Source: Lantana camara
Taxonomy: Eukaryota; Streptophyta; Magnoliopsida; Lamiales; Verbenaceae
Assembly (NCBI GenBank): GCA_037501455.1
Contig: CM074863.1
Span: 60,803,501 to 60,867,500, forward strand
Reading direction: 5' to 3'
Length of the DNA stretch: 64,000 nucleotides
Numbering within the stretch: position 1 is the stretch's first letter; every line of letters starts with the position of its first letter. The position numbers and the translations under genes are program-made. Shown here piece by piece: positions 31,855-42,649 of the stretch. The notes below the pieces were generated by a model that made no database searches, was not told the DNA's origin, and saw nothing but the letters and a program-made list of their open reading frames with translations.

Positions 31855-34690
31855 TGTGACGCCCTGAGCGATGGGCTACCACATCCCCCTTACCTAAACC
31901 CGAACCTACATATGAAATGGCCTTCCATATATGAGCCCAAGTCCAAGCGAACGGGGATCTACACTCACACACTAGGCTAAGCGGGGCTAAAACCAGAACA
32001 GAGCGCGCAAAAAAAAAAAAGCATACAAATATGCGGAAGCAACAAACAGGATCAAAAGAGCTCAACATACAACGAACATTATCATAATTACATGGCCTCA
32101 CGCCTAAAAAGATCGAGTATATCTAACAAGTATTCATAAATCTCCATAATATACAATCCAAATATCAAATGCATAGTAAGACTAACCAAAACCAGGAAAG
32201 TATGTATGCAACTCGACCTAGACTCGAAAGTACAACAAGACTCGAAGCACTTCCCCGCCTAGCTCGGAACAACCTGCAACTAGGTAGGGAAAAGGGAGGG
32301 TCAGTCACAACTCGATTGAGTGAGAGGGGTTAAACGCACACCCACTCCTAAATACATATAAAGCATAACAATTAACAATGGTGATGGCCATGAATCGAGT
32401 TAAGCTTTTTCATACCAAAACATTTTCAAAACATGTCCGGCGAGAACGGACTTCCTCTTTACTCCTTGTAACATAACATAAAACATAAATCATAAATCAA
32501 ATCCAACCCCAACAACCTTGGTGTTTCGGGAATCAAACCCTCTCCACCTACTTACTTATGTACAAGGGGTAGCTAACCCACAATGTACTCGGAGCATCAC
32601 GCCTCATCAACCTCCAAGAATCGCGCGTAATACTACGAATGGGAAACATGCACAGGCTTAACCCGACGGCCCTTGCCGTCCCGGGCGTCCTTACCCACAA
32701 TTCCCGGGGCCCAAGATGCCTTACCAATACCAATCCCCATATTTCAGGGCTTACCTCGCTCATAGATAACATAAACGAATAAAAGGATTCAAATCATAAG
32801 CTTACATATGCTCGTACTTATACCGATTTCATAAACTTGAAGCTTATTCATAAGATCATAAACATATCTTAAACACACATATTTAACTATATATAAGATA
32901 TATAGTCGCATGCGGGATGAGAAATCAACACATATTAGGCCATAGGTCGCTTAACTAGAAGATAAAAATCCTAAACCGCACCTTGTAGCAAAAGAGTAGA
33001 AACCGGGTCAAAAGAAGCGACAACCGCCTAAACTTCGGGTTCGTGGGCGTCCGGAAGAGGCTCTGAAACAAAAGGACACAAGACCTGAGACTTAGACTCA
33101 AATATGAACCAATTAGATGCCCGGCAATGCTCATGAATGCAATGTATGCATATGAAGTGCATAAACGTATTACTTAATACATATCGAATCATAACTCGTT
33201 CAAATCACATCAAATAAATTCAAAAATCTAATATAATCAAATTAACACATAATAATACATCTTAGCAAAGCTTAGGGATCATATTAGGGGTGGGAGAGAA
33301 GCAAACAAGCGAAGAAAACAAGAAAACAAAGTTCGGAATAAAAAGGAGCCGCTGCCCTAAATCCACCCCGGTGGATTTTTTTTCAAAGGAGTAATCCACC
33401 CCCCATGGATTCAAGGCAGTCAGCTCTCTGCCTCAAATCCACCCCGGTGGATTATTTTCAAAGCAAAAATCCACCCCGGAAGATTTAGGTCAGAGGCTAA
33501 AATTCAAAATTAAGGCTTGCAAACTCCATGAAAACTCCTTCTAAACCAAAGCATCAACAACAAGACATGAAATGGTGCAAATAAACCACAAAATTAAGCA
33601 AGAAAAACATCCCAAATCATCTCCACTCATACATACTACAAACCGGAAATGAAAAGAAGCAAAGAAACTAATGTTTCATCAAGTTCCTCCCAAGTTCTCA
33701 AAAGAGCATTAATGGAAAATTCATAATAATTTCACCTACCATGAAAAAGGAGCATATAAAAGCAATAAATAAGCCAAGTGAATCAACATATAAAGCTTCA
33801 AACTCAAAGAGAGCAAGAGATGCACTAGTTCTTCAAAATTCTTCAAAACCTAACTATTCAAGACTCCAAGCAAATCTCATAAACTCCAACATTAAATCAT
33901 GATACAAGAAGTGTAAAATGCTCACAAGATCAAGGAGATCAAAATTCCTAACTTACCTTAAAAGATTGGAGCAAGAATGGATAAATCTTGAGCTTGGAGG
34001 GTTCAACAATGGAGGAAAATGGCTTGGGACTCTTCTTCTTCCTTTCTCCTTGCTTTGGTTCAAAATTCTCAGTACAAAGGGGAGGAGAGAGCTGATTTTG
34101 GTGATTAAAAGTCAAGGTTAGGGGTATGGGTAGGTCTATTAGTCTCCAAGTAGGCTTATAGGTACGATCTAGGTGCGTAAGGCCGAAATTTACGTCGTTG
34201 GGGGTCAAAACGACATCGAAAAAGCTCAAGGCTTGTTCCATTGTATCCAAATCATCGATTCAAGTATAATGGCGAAGACGGAACTCGAATCCGAGTTCCC
34301 GAGCTCAAGTTACGAGAAGATGACTCAAGAGTGGCCAATTTGCAAATTGGCCCAAAAGTTTGAAATAAAATTCAATTGAGTCCAAACCAAAACAAACAAG
34401 TCCAAAACATAATTAAATCGTACAATTAAGACCAATAATCAAATAATCAACGTTATACACAAATTAGGCATGCTCGGGTTCAAACTCCAAATCTCAAATC
34501 ATAAGAATTCAAGTCAAACGTGCAAGTAGGGCAAACTCGTATCAAAATTCTCACATAGATCATATAAAAGAGTAAACAAAAGAATATAAATCAAATGAAA
34601 TGCATCAAATAATATGAAAATAAATGCAAATACGGAAATCAAACTCACACGTGGTACCAACCTGTACGTGCGAGCGGACGGGGTGTCACA
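31855..34690 (-). mobile_element. Tekay-D 3' LTR (2836 bp)
   Basis: On the minus strand it starts TGTGACACCCCGTCC at 34690 and ends GGGCGTCACA at 31855. The purine tract and pol of Tekay-D follow on the right, so this is that element's 3' LTR. The left end cuts Tekay-C pol after GGTAAA. The segment TACCACATCCCCC near 31879 matches the ends of the LARD and solo LTRs, which groups these families. The middle is largely unique and non-coding. Confidence 0.9.
33359..33486. repeat. Palindrome cluster AATCCACC/GGTGGATT in the Tekay-D LTR
   Basis: Two near-identical palindromes with a CC loop lie at 33359-33378 and 33436-33453. A third has a longer centre (AATCCA/TGGATT, 33393-33411) and a fourth has a mismatched arm (33467-33486). 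The stems differ from those of the other LTR families, but architecture and position (first half of the LTR) agree. Confidence 0.85.
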
Positions 34691-34702
34691 ACCTCTCCCC
34701 TT
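34691..34702 (-). other. Tekay-D polypurine tract
   Basis: AAGGGGAGAGGT on the minus strand abuts the LTR start TGTGACACC. The shared hairpin GGACCTG/CAGGTCC follows at 34708-34725. Confidence 0.85.
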
Positions 34703-37172
34703 AAAAAGGACCTGTCCTCAGGTCCGAACTGGGGTCTCGAACAACTCAGGATACAAGGACCTCATCTTCTCCTCGGTTTCCCAAGTAGACTCCTCGGATA
34801 TCTGATCTCTCCAAAGAACTCTGACCAAGGGAATCTGTCGGTTCCTTAACTCTTGCATTTTTCGGTCCTGAATTGCAACCGGGTGCCTTTCTATCATCAA
34901 GTCCGGATCTAACTGTACTTCTTCGACTGGGAGAATAGTTGCCTCATCAGGATAATACTTGCGAAGCTGAGAAACATGAAACACGTTGTGTATCCCGGTC
35001 AAACTTGGCGGTAGATCCAATCTATATGCCGTTTCTCCAATCCGTTCTAGGAAAAGGCCCGAGGTATCGTGGATTAAGTTTTCCACCTTTACCTATTCGA
35101 GCGAAGCCCTTCCTTGGAGATGCCTTAAGAAAGACTCTATCTCCGACTTCAAACTCCAAAGGCCTAGACTCTTATCGGCATAGCTCTTTTGACGAGCTTG
35201 TGCTGCCTTCATTCGTTGCCGGATCTTATGAACCTTTTCAATGGTTTCGGCAATCTTTTCCTTAGGTTCTGCTCTCTCGAGCTTGTCCTCCTCAGTCTAT
35301 CTCCAATCTCCTATGTCCCAAAACAGAGGAGACCTGCACCTTCTCCCATAAAGTGCCTCGTACGGGGCCATCTTAATCGTAGCCTGATAACCATTGTTAT
35401 AATCAAACTCGACCAACGCTAGGTGCTCATCCCACTGATTCTGGAAATCCAACACTCACGCCCTAAGCATATCCTCCAAATACTGAATTAACCTTTCAGA
35501 TTGTCCGTCGGTTTGAGGATGAAAGGCGGTGCTAAACTTGAGTCGGGTGTCCAAACACTTTTGGAGATTCTGCCAAAAGATCGAAGTGAACCTTGGATCT
35601 CGGTCTGAAATAATACTAGCCGGAACTCCATGTAACCTGACAATCTCCCGAACATATAACTCAGCTAATTTTGGTACCTTGTCGGACATTCGAACCTTGA
35701 GAAAATGGGCTGACTTAGTGAACCTGTCAACAATTACCCATATTCCATCATACCCCCCTTTAACTCTAGGCAAGCCAGACACGAAGTCCATTGTCACTTG
35801 CTCCCACTTCCATTCGGGAATTGGAAGCGGTTGGAGAGTTCCTCTCGGCTTCTGGTGCTCAGCTTTCACTCTTTGGCACGTTAGACATCACTTCAAGAAC
35901 TTCGCGACATCCCTTTTCTTGCCACTCCACCAGAATTTCCCTCTCAAATCCCGATACATCTTGGTACCTCGCGGATGGATAGAATAACCTGAGCGATGTG
36001 CTTCCTCGAGTATAAGTCTCTTGAGATCTTCTGGGACACACACTCTTGCTTCAAACCTCAACAAACCTGTATCATCAACCCTGAACTTAGAATTCGGATC
36101 ACCACTTGAACGAGAAACCAATCTCTGAATCTCTGCATCTGAATTCTGAGCTTCCAACAACTGTTGCAACAAATCAGGCTTAACTGTAAGAGTAGACAAC
36201 CAAGTCCCCGAAACTAACACTTTTGAACCCGAACTTGAAGAACCAGCTTTTAAATTAGCCACACTTGCCTTTCTACTCAAGGCATCGGCTACCACGTTTG
36301 CTTTACTCGGATGGTACTGAATTGTACAATCATAATCCTCCAACAACTTCATCCAACACCTCTGTCTTACATTCAAATCCTTCTGAGAAAAGAGGTACTT
36401 AAGGCTCTGATGATCGGTGAACACTTCAAACGTTGTACCATAGAGGTAGTGTCGCCACTTCAACAAAGCGAACACAACTGCGGCTAATTCAAGATCATGG
36501 GTAGGGTAATTCTTCTCATGCTCCTTCAATTTCCTTGAAGCATAAGCTACCACTCTACCATTTTGCATCAAAATGCACCCTAGACCTTCCTTGGAAGCAT
36601 CCGTATAAACTGCATAACCTTCAGTACCCTCGGGTAGGGTAAGAACCGGTGCCGAAGTCAATCTCACCTTTAAGGTCTGAAAACTAGCTTCACACTTGTC
36701 ATCCCATTCAAACTTAACCTCTTTCTTAGTTAATCGGGTCAACGGGGCTGCAATCTTAGAGAAATCCTTAACAAATCTGCGATAGTACTCTGCTAACCCA
36801 AGAAAACTTCTGATCTCTGAGGCATTCCTCGGTCTCTCCCAATGTAACACGGTTTCAATCTTGGATGGATCAACCTCAATTCCATTGCCTGAAATGATAT
36901 GGCCTAGAAAGATAACTATGTCGATCCAAAACTCACACTTACTGAACTTAGCATAAAGCTTATGTTCCCTTAGTGTTTCCAAGACAATCCGAAGATGCTC
37001 AGCATGCTCGTCAGCAGACCTCGAATACACCAGAATGTCGTCTATAAATATCACCACGAACTTTTCAAGGAATTGCCTGAACACTCGGTGCATCATATCC
37101 ATAAACACAACCGGGGCATTTGTTAATCCAAACGGCATCACAACAAATTCGAAATGCCCATACCGAGTATTG

Positions 37173-37524
37173 AACCCTGTAATGTCCCACATCGGAAGTG
37201 AGGAGAACGAAATCTCTCCTTATAAGGGGAGATGGATACCTCACCCTGTTGACGCGTTCTGCGCCACGACTGGGTTCTCCAATGGGTGCAGGAACAAAAC
37301 CGTGAGGCCGTTTCGATTAATGGCGTGCAAAGCGGACAATATTCACAGGAAGGTGGTTCTGGGCTGTTACATATGGTATCAGAGCCAGGTTTCGATCCTG
37401 GGACCTGTGGGTTATGGGCCCACCACGCTTCCGCTGCGCCACTTTGATCCTGGGCTGTTTCGATTAAGGGCGTGCAAAGCGGACAATATTCATAGGAAGG
37501 TGGTTCTGGGTTGTTACAAACCCG
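37173..37524 (+). mobile_element. 342 bp small LTR element (37178-37519) with target duplication AACCC
   Basis: The LTR 37178-37371 (194 bp) begins TGTAATGTCCCACATCGG and ends GGGCTGTTACA. A 75-base copy of initiator tRNA-Met complement follows 2 bases later. Then comes a partial second LTR (about 37450-37519, TTTCGATTAAGGGCGTG... to GGTTGTTACA). AACCC at 37173-37177 and 37520-37524 is the target duplication, so the unit integrated in roughly this form. It codes for nothing. Size and ends fit a TRIM or a strongly shortened copia-like element. Confidence 0.9.
37374..37448 (-). tRNA. Near full-length initiator tRNA-Met copy (anticodon CAT) inside the small LTR element
   Basis: Read on the minus strand, the 75 bases correspond to plant initiator tRNA-Met as I recall it, including the 3' CCA (complement TGG at 37374-37376), with one substitution in the 5' acceptor strand (ATCAAAG for ATCAGAG). 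The anticodon complement is at 37414-37416. Plant tRNA genes do not encode CCA, and the segment starts exactly at the primer site. It is therefore best explained as reverse transcription through the whole primer tRNA, and not as a normal tRNA gene. The internal A- and B-box sequences look intact, so polymerase III transcription is conceivable. Confidence 0.85.
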
Positions 37525-37550
37525 GTCTTCGGTATATCCTCCTTGATAAG

Positions 37551-37775
37551 AACCATGGAAGTCTTGTCCCGAACGAAGCTGATCAAGAAGAAGGTCATTG
37601 CACAATGGAGGAAAAGGAGTCAGCTGCTAAAACTCAAAATCCAAGTGGGTCAATTACATGAGCTCGGGCTAAGAAGATTCAAGAATAAGTTGAAAGCCTG
37701 CTGATCCAAACTAATAAAGTGGGCTTTCAAAATTCCAGTGAAAAGGCCTTCAATATTTTTATTCCTGATTATTAA
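37551..37775 (+). pseudogene. C-terminal remnant of a CRM-like pol
   Basis: The plus strand reads NHGSLVPNEADQEE, then GSIT-stop-ARAKKIQE-stop, then VESLLIQ and FNIFIPDY before a stop at 37773-37775. It parallels the end of the CRM-like pol at 61073-64000 ([29 protein letters not shown]). Two in-frame stops make it dead. Everything upstream was lost at the junction with Tekay-D at 37550/37551. Confidence 0.75.
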
Positions 37776-37781
37776 GTCAGT

Positions 37782-38251
37782 TGACCTTTATTTGTATATT
37801 TTTGGGCCTAGGCTATTATATTATTATGTTGGGCTTTTCTTTTCAAGGTTTGTAGCTGATTTTGGGCATGTTTTACCCAACCTTTTTAGGGCTCTTTAGA
37901 TAGTGGCGGGATTAGAGTGTCTTTTAGTTTTCCTAACATTCTCTTTTATATTTAGGAGTCAAGACACTTTGTAATTCAACCTTTATCCAGAATTTAAATT
38001 GAGAGAATTTTCTCCAACTTGTCCTTATGTAGAACTTGCTGAAATCTCAAGTGCAATCACTTGATATTTCGACTTCTATAATATTGGTTTCTGGTTCTTC
38101 ATAACCACGGGGTCAATATTTCCTTTGATTGTATTGGTTTCTTGCTTATATAGCAACGGGGTCAATATAACTTATTTCAACCTTATTTGGACGATCCGGG
38201 AGTAAGCTATTGACGATGGGTCTCACGGCGGGTTCATTGAGGTTCGCATCA
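37782..38251 (+). mobile_element. CRM-like LTR with pol tail on the left and primer site on the right
   Basis: The 470 bp span ends GGTTCGCATCA and resembles the 487 bp LTR at 60569-61055 in reverse orientation (GGCGGGA near 37907, GTTCGTATCA-like end). The start TGACC at 37782 is inferred and the first 10-20 bases are uncertain. A pol tail on the left marks it as a 3' LTR, while the primer site on the right marks it as a 5' LTR. It may have been the shared LTR of two tandem elements. Confidence 0.65.
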
Positions 38252-38253
38252 TT

Positions 38254-38267
38254 TGGTATCTAGAGCC
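38254..38267 (+). other. Primer binding site with one inserted base
   Basis: TGGTATCTAGAGCC is the initiator tRNA-Met complement with an extra T after TGGTATC. It lies 2 bases after the LTR end. Confidence 0.7.
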
Positions 38268-38550
38268 TTGGTTTCCAAACTAGGTTACATCTATCACCTA
38301 TCTTTATTTTCTGAATATTGAGCTAATATAGTAGTGTATTAGATCTGATTTTTTTTTTACATTTTTTCACATTTGAGTTTCTAGTTGATTTGTTGCTGCT
38401 GCAAAAACAAAAACAAAAAAAAAAAAAAAAAAAAAAGAGCAAAAAAAAAAAAAAAAGAACAAAAAAAAAAGAACAAAAAGAAAAAGGAAAAAAAAAAAAA
38501 AAGGAAAAATGAGAAAGAAGAGTAGCTTTTGTGTACTTCATTTTGGGTGT
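38268..38550 (+). mobile_element. Truncated leader of the CRM-like element with an A-rich run
   Basis: This is leader sequence after the primer site. 38403-38518 is almost pure A broken by single C and G bases. No coding content. It is cut at 38551 by the start of another LTR. Confidence 0.6.
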
Positions 38551-39724
38551 TGTAACGCCCCGATTTTCATTCAATCATCATGTGATATTATATGTTACTT
38601 TATAAATTTCATCATATCACTTGCCATATGTTTCTATATATTTATATGGATTATCAATTATATGAAATAAGTGATATAAGTGACCTAAGTGTGTTATATT
38701 ATAATTAATTGCTCTCGTATGTGAAATTGTGTAATTAATTGCATATCATGACTTGGAGATAATTGCATTATTTGTTAGAGATTATACCTAATTGCATTAA
38801 TTTAAGCAAGTGAGGGACTTATATGTAAAAAGAGATGAATCACATATTTTTATGCCAACTTAGGATATATGATGTATTCTTCCACATAATTCCATTCATT
38901 TCTCATTTCATCCAAGAGAGGAAAATCACACACACACTCACCTAGCAAAAACCGACATTTACACCTCAAGAAGGGAAGGAGATTTCATCTCAAATTCAAG
39001 CTAGCTTTTGAGGAATTGAAGAGTTAGGATCATCATCAACATCATATCATCATCTCATCATCCATCTCTTTGATTCAAGGTAGAAATTGGAAATTCTATG
39101 AAATTCTTGAATATGTGATCAAGCATGGATTTATGAGTTTGTTGATGAATTCATGTATATTGGAGCTAGGAGCATGCGTAGGATTGAAAAGGAGTTGAAG
39201 TTTGCATGAAAATATTGTAGTTCATGAAGGTTGGAAGCATATGTATATTTATAGGTTTTCATGATAATTCTTGAGACTTTGATGTATATTCCATGGTTAG
39301 TTTGATGAATAAATGAAGTATAATGTGTATTGGATGTGTTAAATTGATTGTTATGGATTGAACTTGGCTTGGGTTGTGGTTTTGTGGTGTTTTGGCTCGA
39401 AAATCCCCTGTTTTCCCCTGTTTTGCTGCTACTGCGCAACGGGTCACGACCGCGACTGAAAATAGACCAAAATTGGTCGCGCCCGCGACCCCATTTTAGC
39501 CCAGTTTCGAGTTTTGAAAAATTGGAGAAAATTCGGCCAAAAAATACTTGGTCGCGGCCGCGACCATTTTGTGAAGGTTTTTGGTCGCACCCGCGACCCC
39601 CGCCAGAAACTGCATTTTGTCCAACTTCGAACCAACACCATTTTCACCTCGGTTTGAATTAGAAAACGTGCCATATAGCGTTGGAAAGTTCTATGTGTCT
39701 ACTTTCATTCCCAACAAGCAAAAC
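38551..39724 (+). mobile_element. 5' part of a TGTAACGCCCC-type LTR, plus orientation
   Basis: It begins TGTAACGCCCCG at 38551, the canonical start of the large-LTR families here, but in the opposite orientation to the LARD. The rest is unlike the other LTRs apart from its palindrome cluster. It stops at 39724, where LARD LTR sequence begins within CAAAACTCATATC with only short shared sequence. The break looks like a non-homologous join. No gene. Confidence 0.75.
39442..39598. repeat. Palindrome cluster GGTCGCG/CGCGACC
   Basis: GGTCGCGGCCGCGACC (39550-39565) is a perfect 16-base palindrome. 39475-39490 has the same arms around CC, 39583-39598 has arms GGTCGC/GCGACC, and 39442-39456 is a weaker first copy. 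They are spaced 18-60 bp apart in AT-rich DNA. Confidence 0.9.
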
Positions 39725-41464
39725 TCATATCTTTCATAATTCATAGCAAATCAAGTCATGAACTTCATATAACATTTATAACTCAAGTATATCAAGTTTA
39801 CAATTATAAAATAAATAAAATAGAGTCATTCAAATCACTTAAATCTCACAAAGTCGCATATCAATTCCAACTATATCAATTTTATATAATTCACACATGG
39901 CATACTCAATTCATGTATCACTAAACGGATTCAATTAACAAGGTTACCTAATTAAATCAAACAATATTCATATTGTTTACAAAATTACACATACACCCCT
40001 TCAAGTTAGACAAATAGCTCAAATACGGCATATCGGAGTTCAAATTGCAAATCAAAGCATCAACATATATCATAGTTCATTTAATGCATGCTTTCGTACA
40101 CATTGGAATTCATATTGATCGACAAATCAAGCAATTGACAATTCATTGCAATTAAAACAATTAATTTCAATTAAATAGAAATACGCAAAATAAATCACAA
40201 CAAATCAACCGGGCATCCGATTGACGAATGGAAAGTGGCGTTGGACTCACCACAACGAAAGGGACCTTCTGTCCGAAAGTCACCGGAATGCCGCTACCGT
40301 AGCCGGCCGAACAGCCGCCGGCCGCCACCGGAACACCGCCTCCGGTGGTCGGAAAAATCCCCGGAAGGACAGAAACGTGCGTCTCGGCCTGCTCAACAAA
40401 AGCCCTCAATCAATTTCAGAAAATACCAAACACGTCGGACTTCGTTGACGAAAAACCGAACTTAAATCCTAGTACGAAAACTGAATTTAAACGTAAACCG
40501 TAAAACAAAAATGAAATCCGGGCATACCGTTGGAAAGCTTGTAACGAGCCCTACGAAAGCCCCTAGCCAAAACCCGGAAAAAGTCGCCGAAAAATCGGAC
40601 CGCCGGTCCAGGCCCGGTCCGCCACCGGTCCGCCGCCGCCGGCCGGTTCTCTGGCCGCCACCACTACGAACAGCTCAAGCTCGTCATCAGGAATAACTGT
40701 TGTGAAGGGAACACCACCAAAACCGGCAGGGAAGAGGGCCCAATTCGCCGCCGAAGTTCCGCCGCTGCGCTACCGCTGATTCGGCCATCTCCGCCGCGAT
40801 TCGCTCAAAAAGGAGGCCGAAAATGGAATGGGAAGGGTCGAAAACGTAGGGTAGGGTAGCGGTTGGCCGGCGAGAGTTGCCGGATAGCCGCCGACGAAGA
40901 GGTGGCGCAAACCGCCACCTTCGGACCACCGCTGCACCGCCGCTGGTCCATTTCAAGCTACGAAACTGGTACGGTTGTGACGGGCTCGTCGAGCTGATAA
41001 ATTTCCACTATTGGTTCGTCGAATTCCATCGAGAAACGAGGGAGAACGAGCATGTGTGTGTTTTCACACCTTCATTATGTGTGAATAGTGACGGATGGCT
41101 GGAGAAGACGATGAAGGCTGAGTCTGCTGTTCTGGCACGCAAAACGAGGAAACCCGAGTATATATCTCGGATCCTCGTACTAAAAAATGATCGGAAGAAC
41201 GGGCTAACGAAGTCAGAATTGGGCAAACTTAGAGTCTACGGACTCGTTTCGCTGCCCCGGACGCGTTAAAGGGATCAAAGAAGTCAAAATCTCTACCAAA
41301 CGAGAAGTGACCGGAAAACCCCCCTAAAAGAAGAAAATTACAAAAATGGCCCTAACTCTAAAAGAGTTCAAAAGAGGGCCACACAACGCACCAATCACAT
41401 AATTAAACACATAAAAAGGTTGAAAGGTGACATACCTTATTTATCGGATGAGCGGGGCGTTACA
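39725..41464 (-). mobile_element. Partial LARD LTR (truncated extra copy)
   Basis: It matches LARD LTR from the equivalent of base 258 to the inner end GGGGCGTTACA at 41464. The solo LTR insertion of copy A is absent here. It is followed by the same 17 bp Tekay stub as in copies A and B. Confidence 0.9.
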
Positions 41465-41778
41465 CGGGATTTAACACCCGGTGATGTGGCTCGTACCCGC
41501 TGTCGTGTTGGACCAATCACCTTGCTCCACCTGTACGATCAAATACCACATTTCGACCACCAGGTCGGTCCTTCAGTTACCGCCTTAGCCACCGACCCAG
41601 AGTCAGGCTCTCAGATCGGTTCTCTTGACCCATATCACTCGACCGGCCAGCTCATCGGTCCACTAACCACTCCGCACTTGAGTGGCCGATCACACATTTA
41701 ATGCACGGTCATAATGGGGCACCTGTCAACACATTGCGTCGACACGTTGAGACGGTAATCTCTCTTTCTTCACCGTAT
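41465..41778 (+). mobile_element. Tekay stub plus the first 297 bp of a Tat 5' LTR
   Basis: 41465-41481 repeats 12511-12527. 41482-41778 repeats 12528-12824 almost base for base and stops inside CACCGTAT. The next base belongs to a LARD LTR tail, so this is the right end of a truncated repeat unit. Confidence 0.95.
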
Positions 41779-42023
41779 TGGGCAAACTTAGAGTCTACGG
41801 ACTCGTTTCGCTGCCCCGGACGCGTTAAAGGGATCAAAGAAGTCAGAATCTCTACCAAACGAGAAGTGACCGGAAAACCCCCCTAAAAGAAGAAAATTAC
41901 AAAAAGGGCCCTAACTCTAAAAGAGTTCAAAAGAGGGCCACGCAACGCACCAATCACATAATTAAACACATAAAAAGGTTGAAAGGTGACGTACCTTATT
42001 TATTGGATGAGCGGGGCGTTACA
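41779..42023 (-). mobile_element. LARD-B left LTR, last 245 bp only
   Basis: It matches 1720-1964. The rest of the left LTR is replaced by the Tat LTR fragment, so LARD-B has one truncated and one full LTR. Confidence 0.95.
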
Positions 42024-42310
42024 ATCTTCCCTCCTTCAAAAGGACCTGTCCTCAGGTCCTACTGTTGGACCGAAGAGCTTCAAACTGAAATTGTATCGAT
42101 TTATTTCCCGAAACTGTTTAGCATCTTAGCCCTGGTTGTGAAGTTTACTCCCCTTATTTGTATCAACCTCTTTAGAGTCTGGTAGTCAAAAAGATCTACT
42201 CGAACACTTGGCCGTTAGTCACTTCAAAACTCGTTCGACGGCTACTAGTCCATTGCCTCGTCACTTGTTAACCTTTGTCTATCCAGGCGTAACGCAAACA
42301 CGACAAACAA

Positions 42311-42649
42311 GAGAGAATCCCATCCCTCAACACACAAGTGAGGAAACCCCGTCCCTCAGCACACACAAAAGAGAGAACCCCGTCTCTCGGGCACAGAATT
42401 GAGAGAACCCCGTCTCCCAGCCTAAGTCTATCAGATTCCACATCATTCCAGACATTCTAGTTTGAGAAAATCCAGCATTTCTCAAACTCCTAAATCCAAG
42501 AGAATCCAACATCCCTCGAATACCTAAGTACAAGAGAATCAAGCATCTCTCGTGCACAGAAAACAGAAAGAATCCAGCATCTTTCTATCACATAGACAGG
42601 GAGAATCCACATCTTCCTGGCACGTAATCAGAGAGAATCAAATCTCCCT
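42311..42649. repeat. Hairpin array, copy B
   Basis: It is the same array as 2252-2590. I see two substitutions: one in the poorly paired fifth unit (GTCTG to GTCTA) and one in a loop (ATCCAGCA to ATCAAGCA). No perfect stem is broken. Confidence 0.85.

Larger units (their letters stand above)
34718..37550 (-). pseudogene. pol: Tekay-D pol, mid reverse transcriptase to C-terminal motif, split by a small LTR element
   Basis: This is the best preserved Tekay pol here. From 37177 down to 35889 one frame is open and includes [21 protein letters not shown], RNase H with VYTDAS, and the start of integrase. TGA at 35886-35888 interrupts just before CLTCQRVKAEHQ. Integrase continues with MDFVSGLP, SDRDPRF and GQSERLIQYLEDM to another TGA near 35455. 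The next 370 bp are shifted. The last part (35086-34718) has HNVFHVSQLRKYY and LRNRQIPLVRVLW...STWE, the chromodomain and CR-type tail of Tekay. The 342 bp insert at 37178-37519 sits in the TGFN codons. Homology ends at about 37550, so the 5' half of the element is missing. Confidence 0.9.

Noticed and set aside
35529..35987. Plus-strand open frame of 152 codons over Tekay-D integrase
   Set aside because: It lies opposite conserved integrase codons and has no similarity of its own.
37374..37448. Ordinary nuclear tRNA-Met gene
   Set aside because: It begins exactly at the primer site, carries the CCA complement, and lies between LTR pieces inside one target duplication, so a cDNA origin is more likely. 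I keep the tRNA label because the sequence itself is near complete.
38323..38574. Phe-rich open frame on the minus strand
   Set aside because: It is the translation of the A-rich run at 38403-38518.
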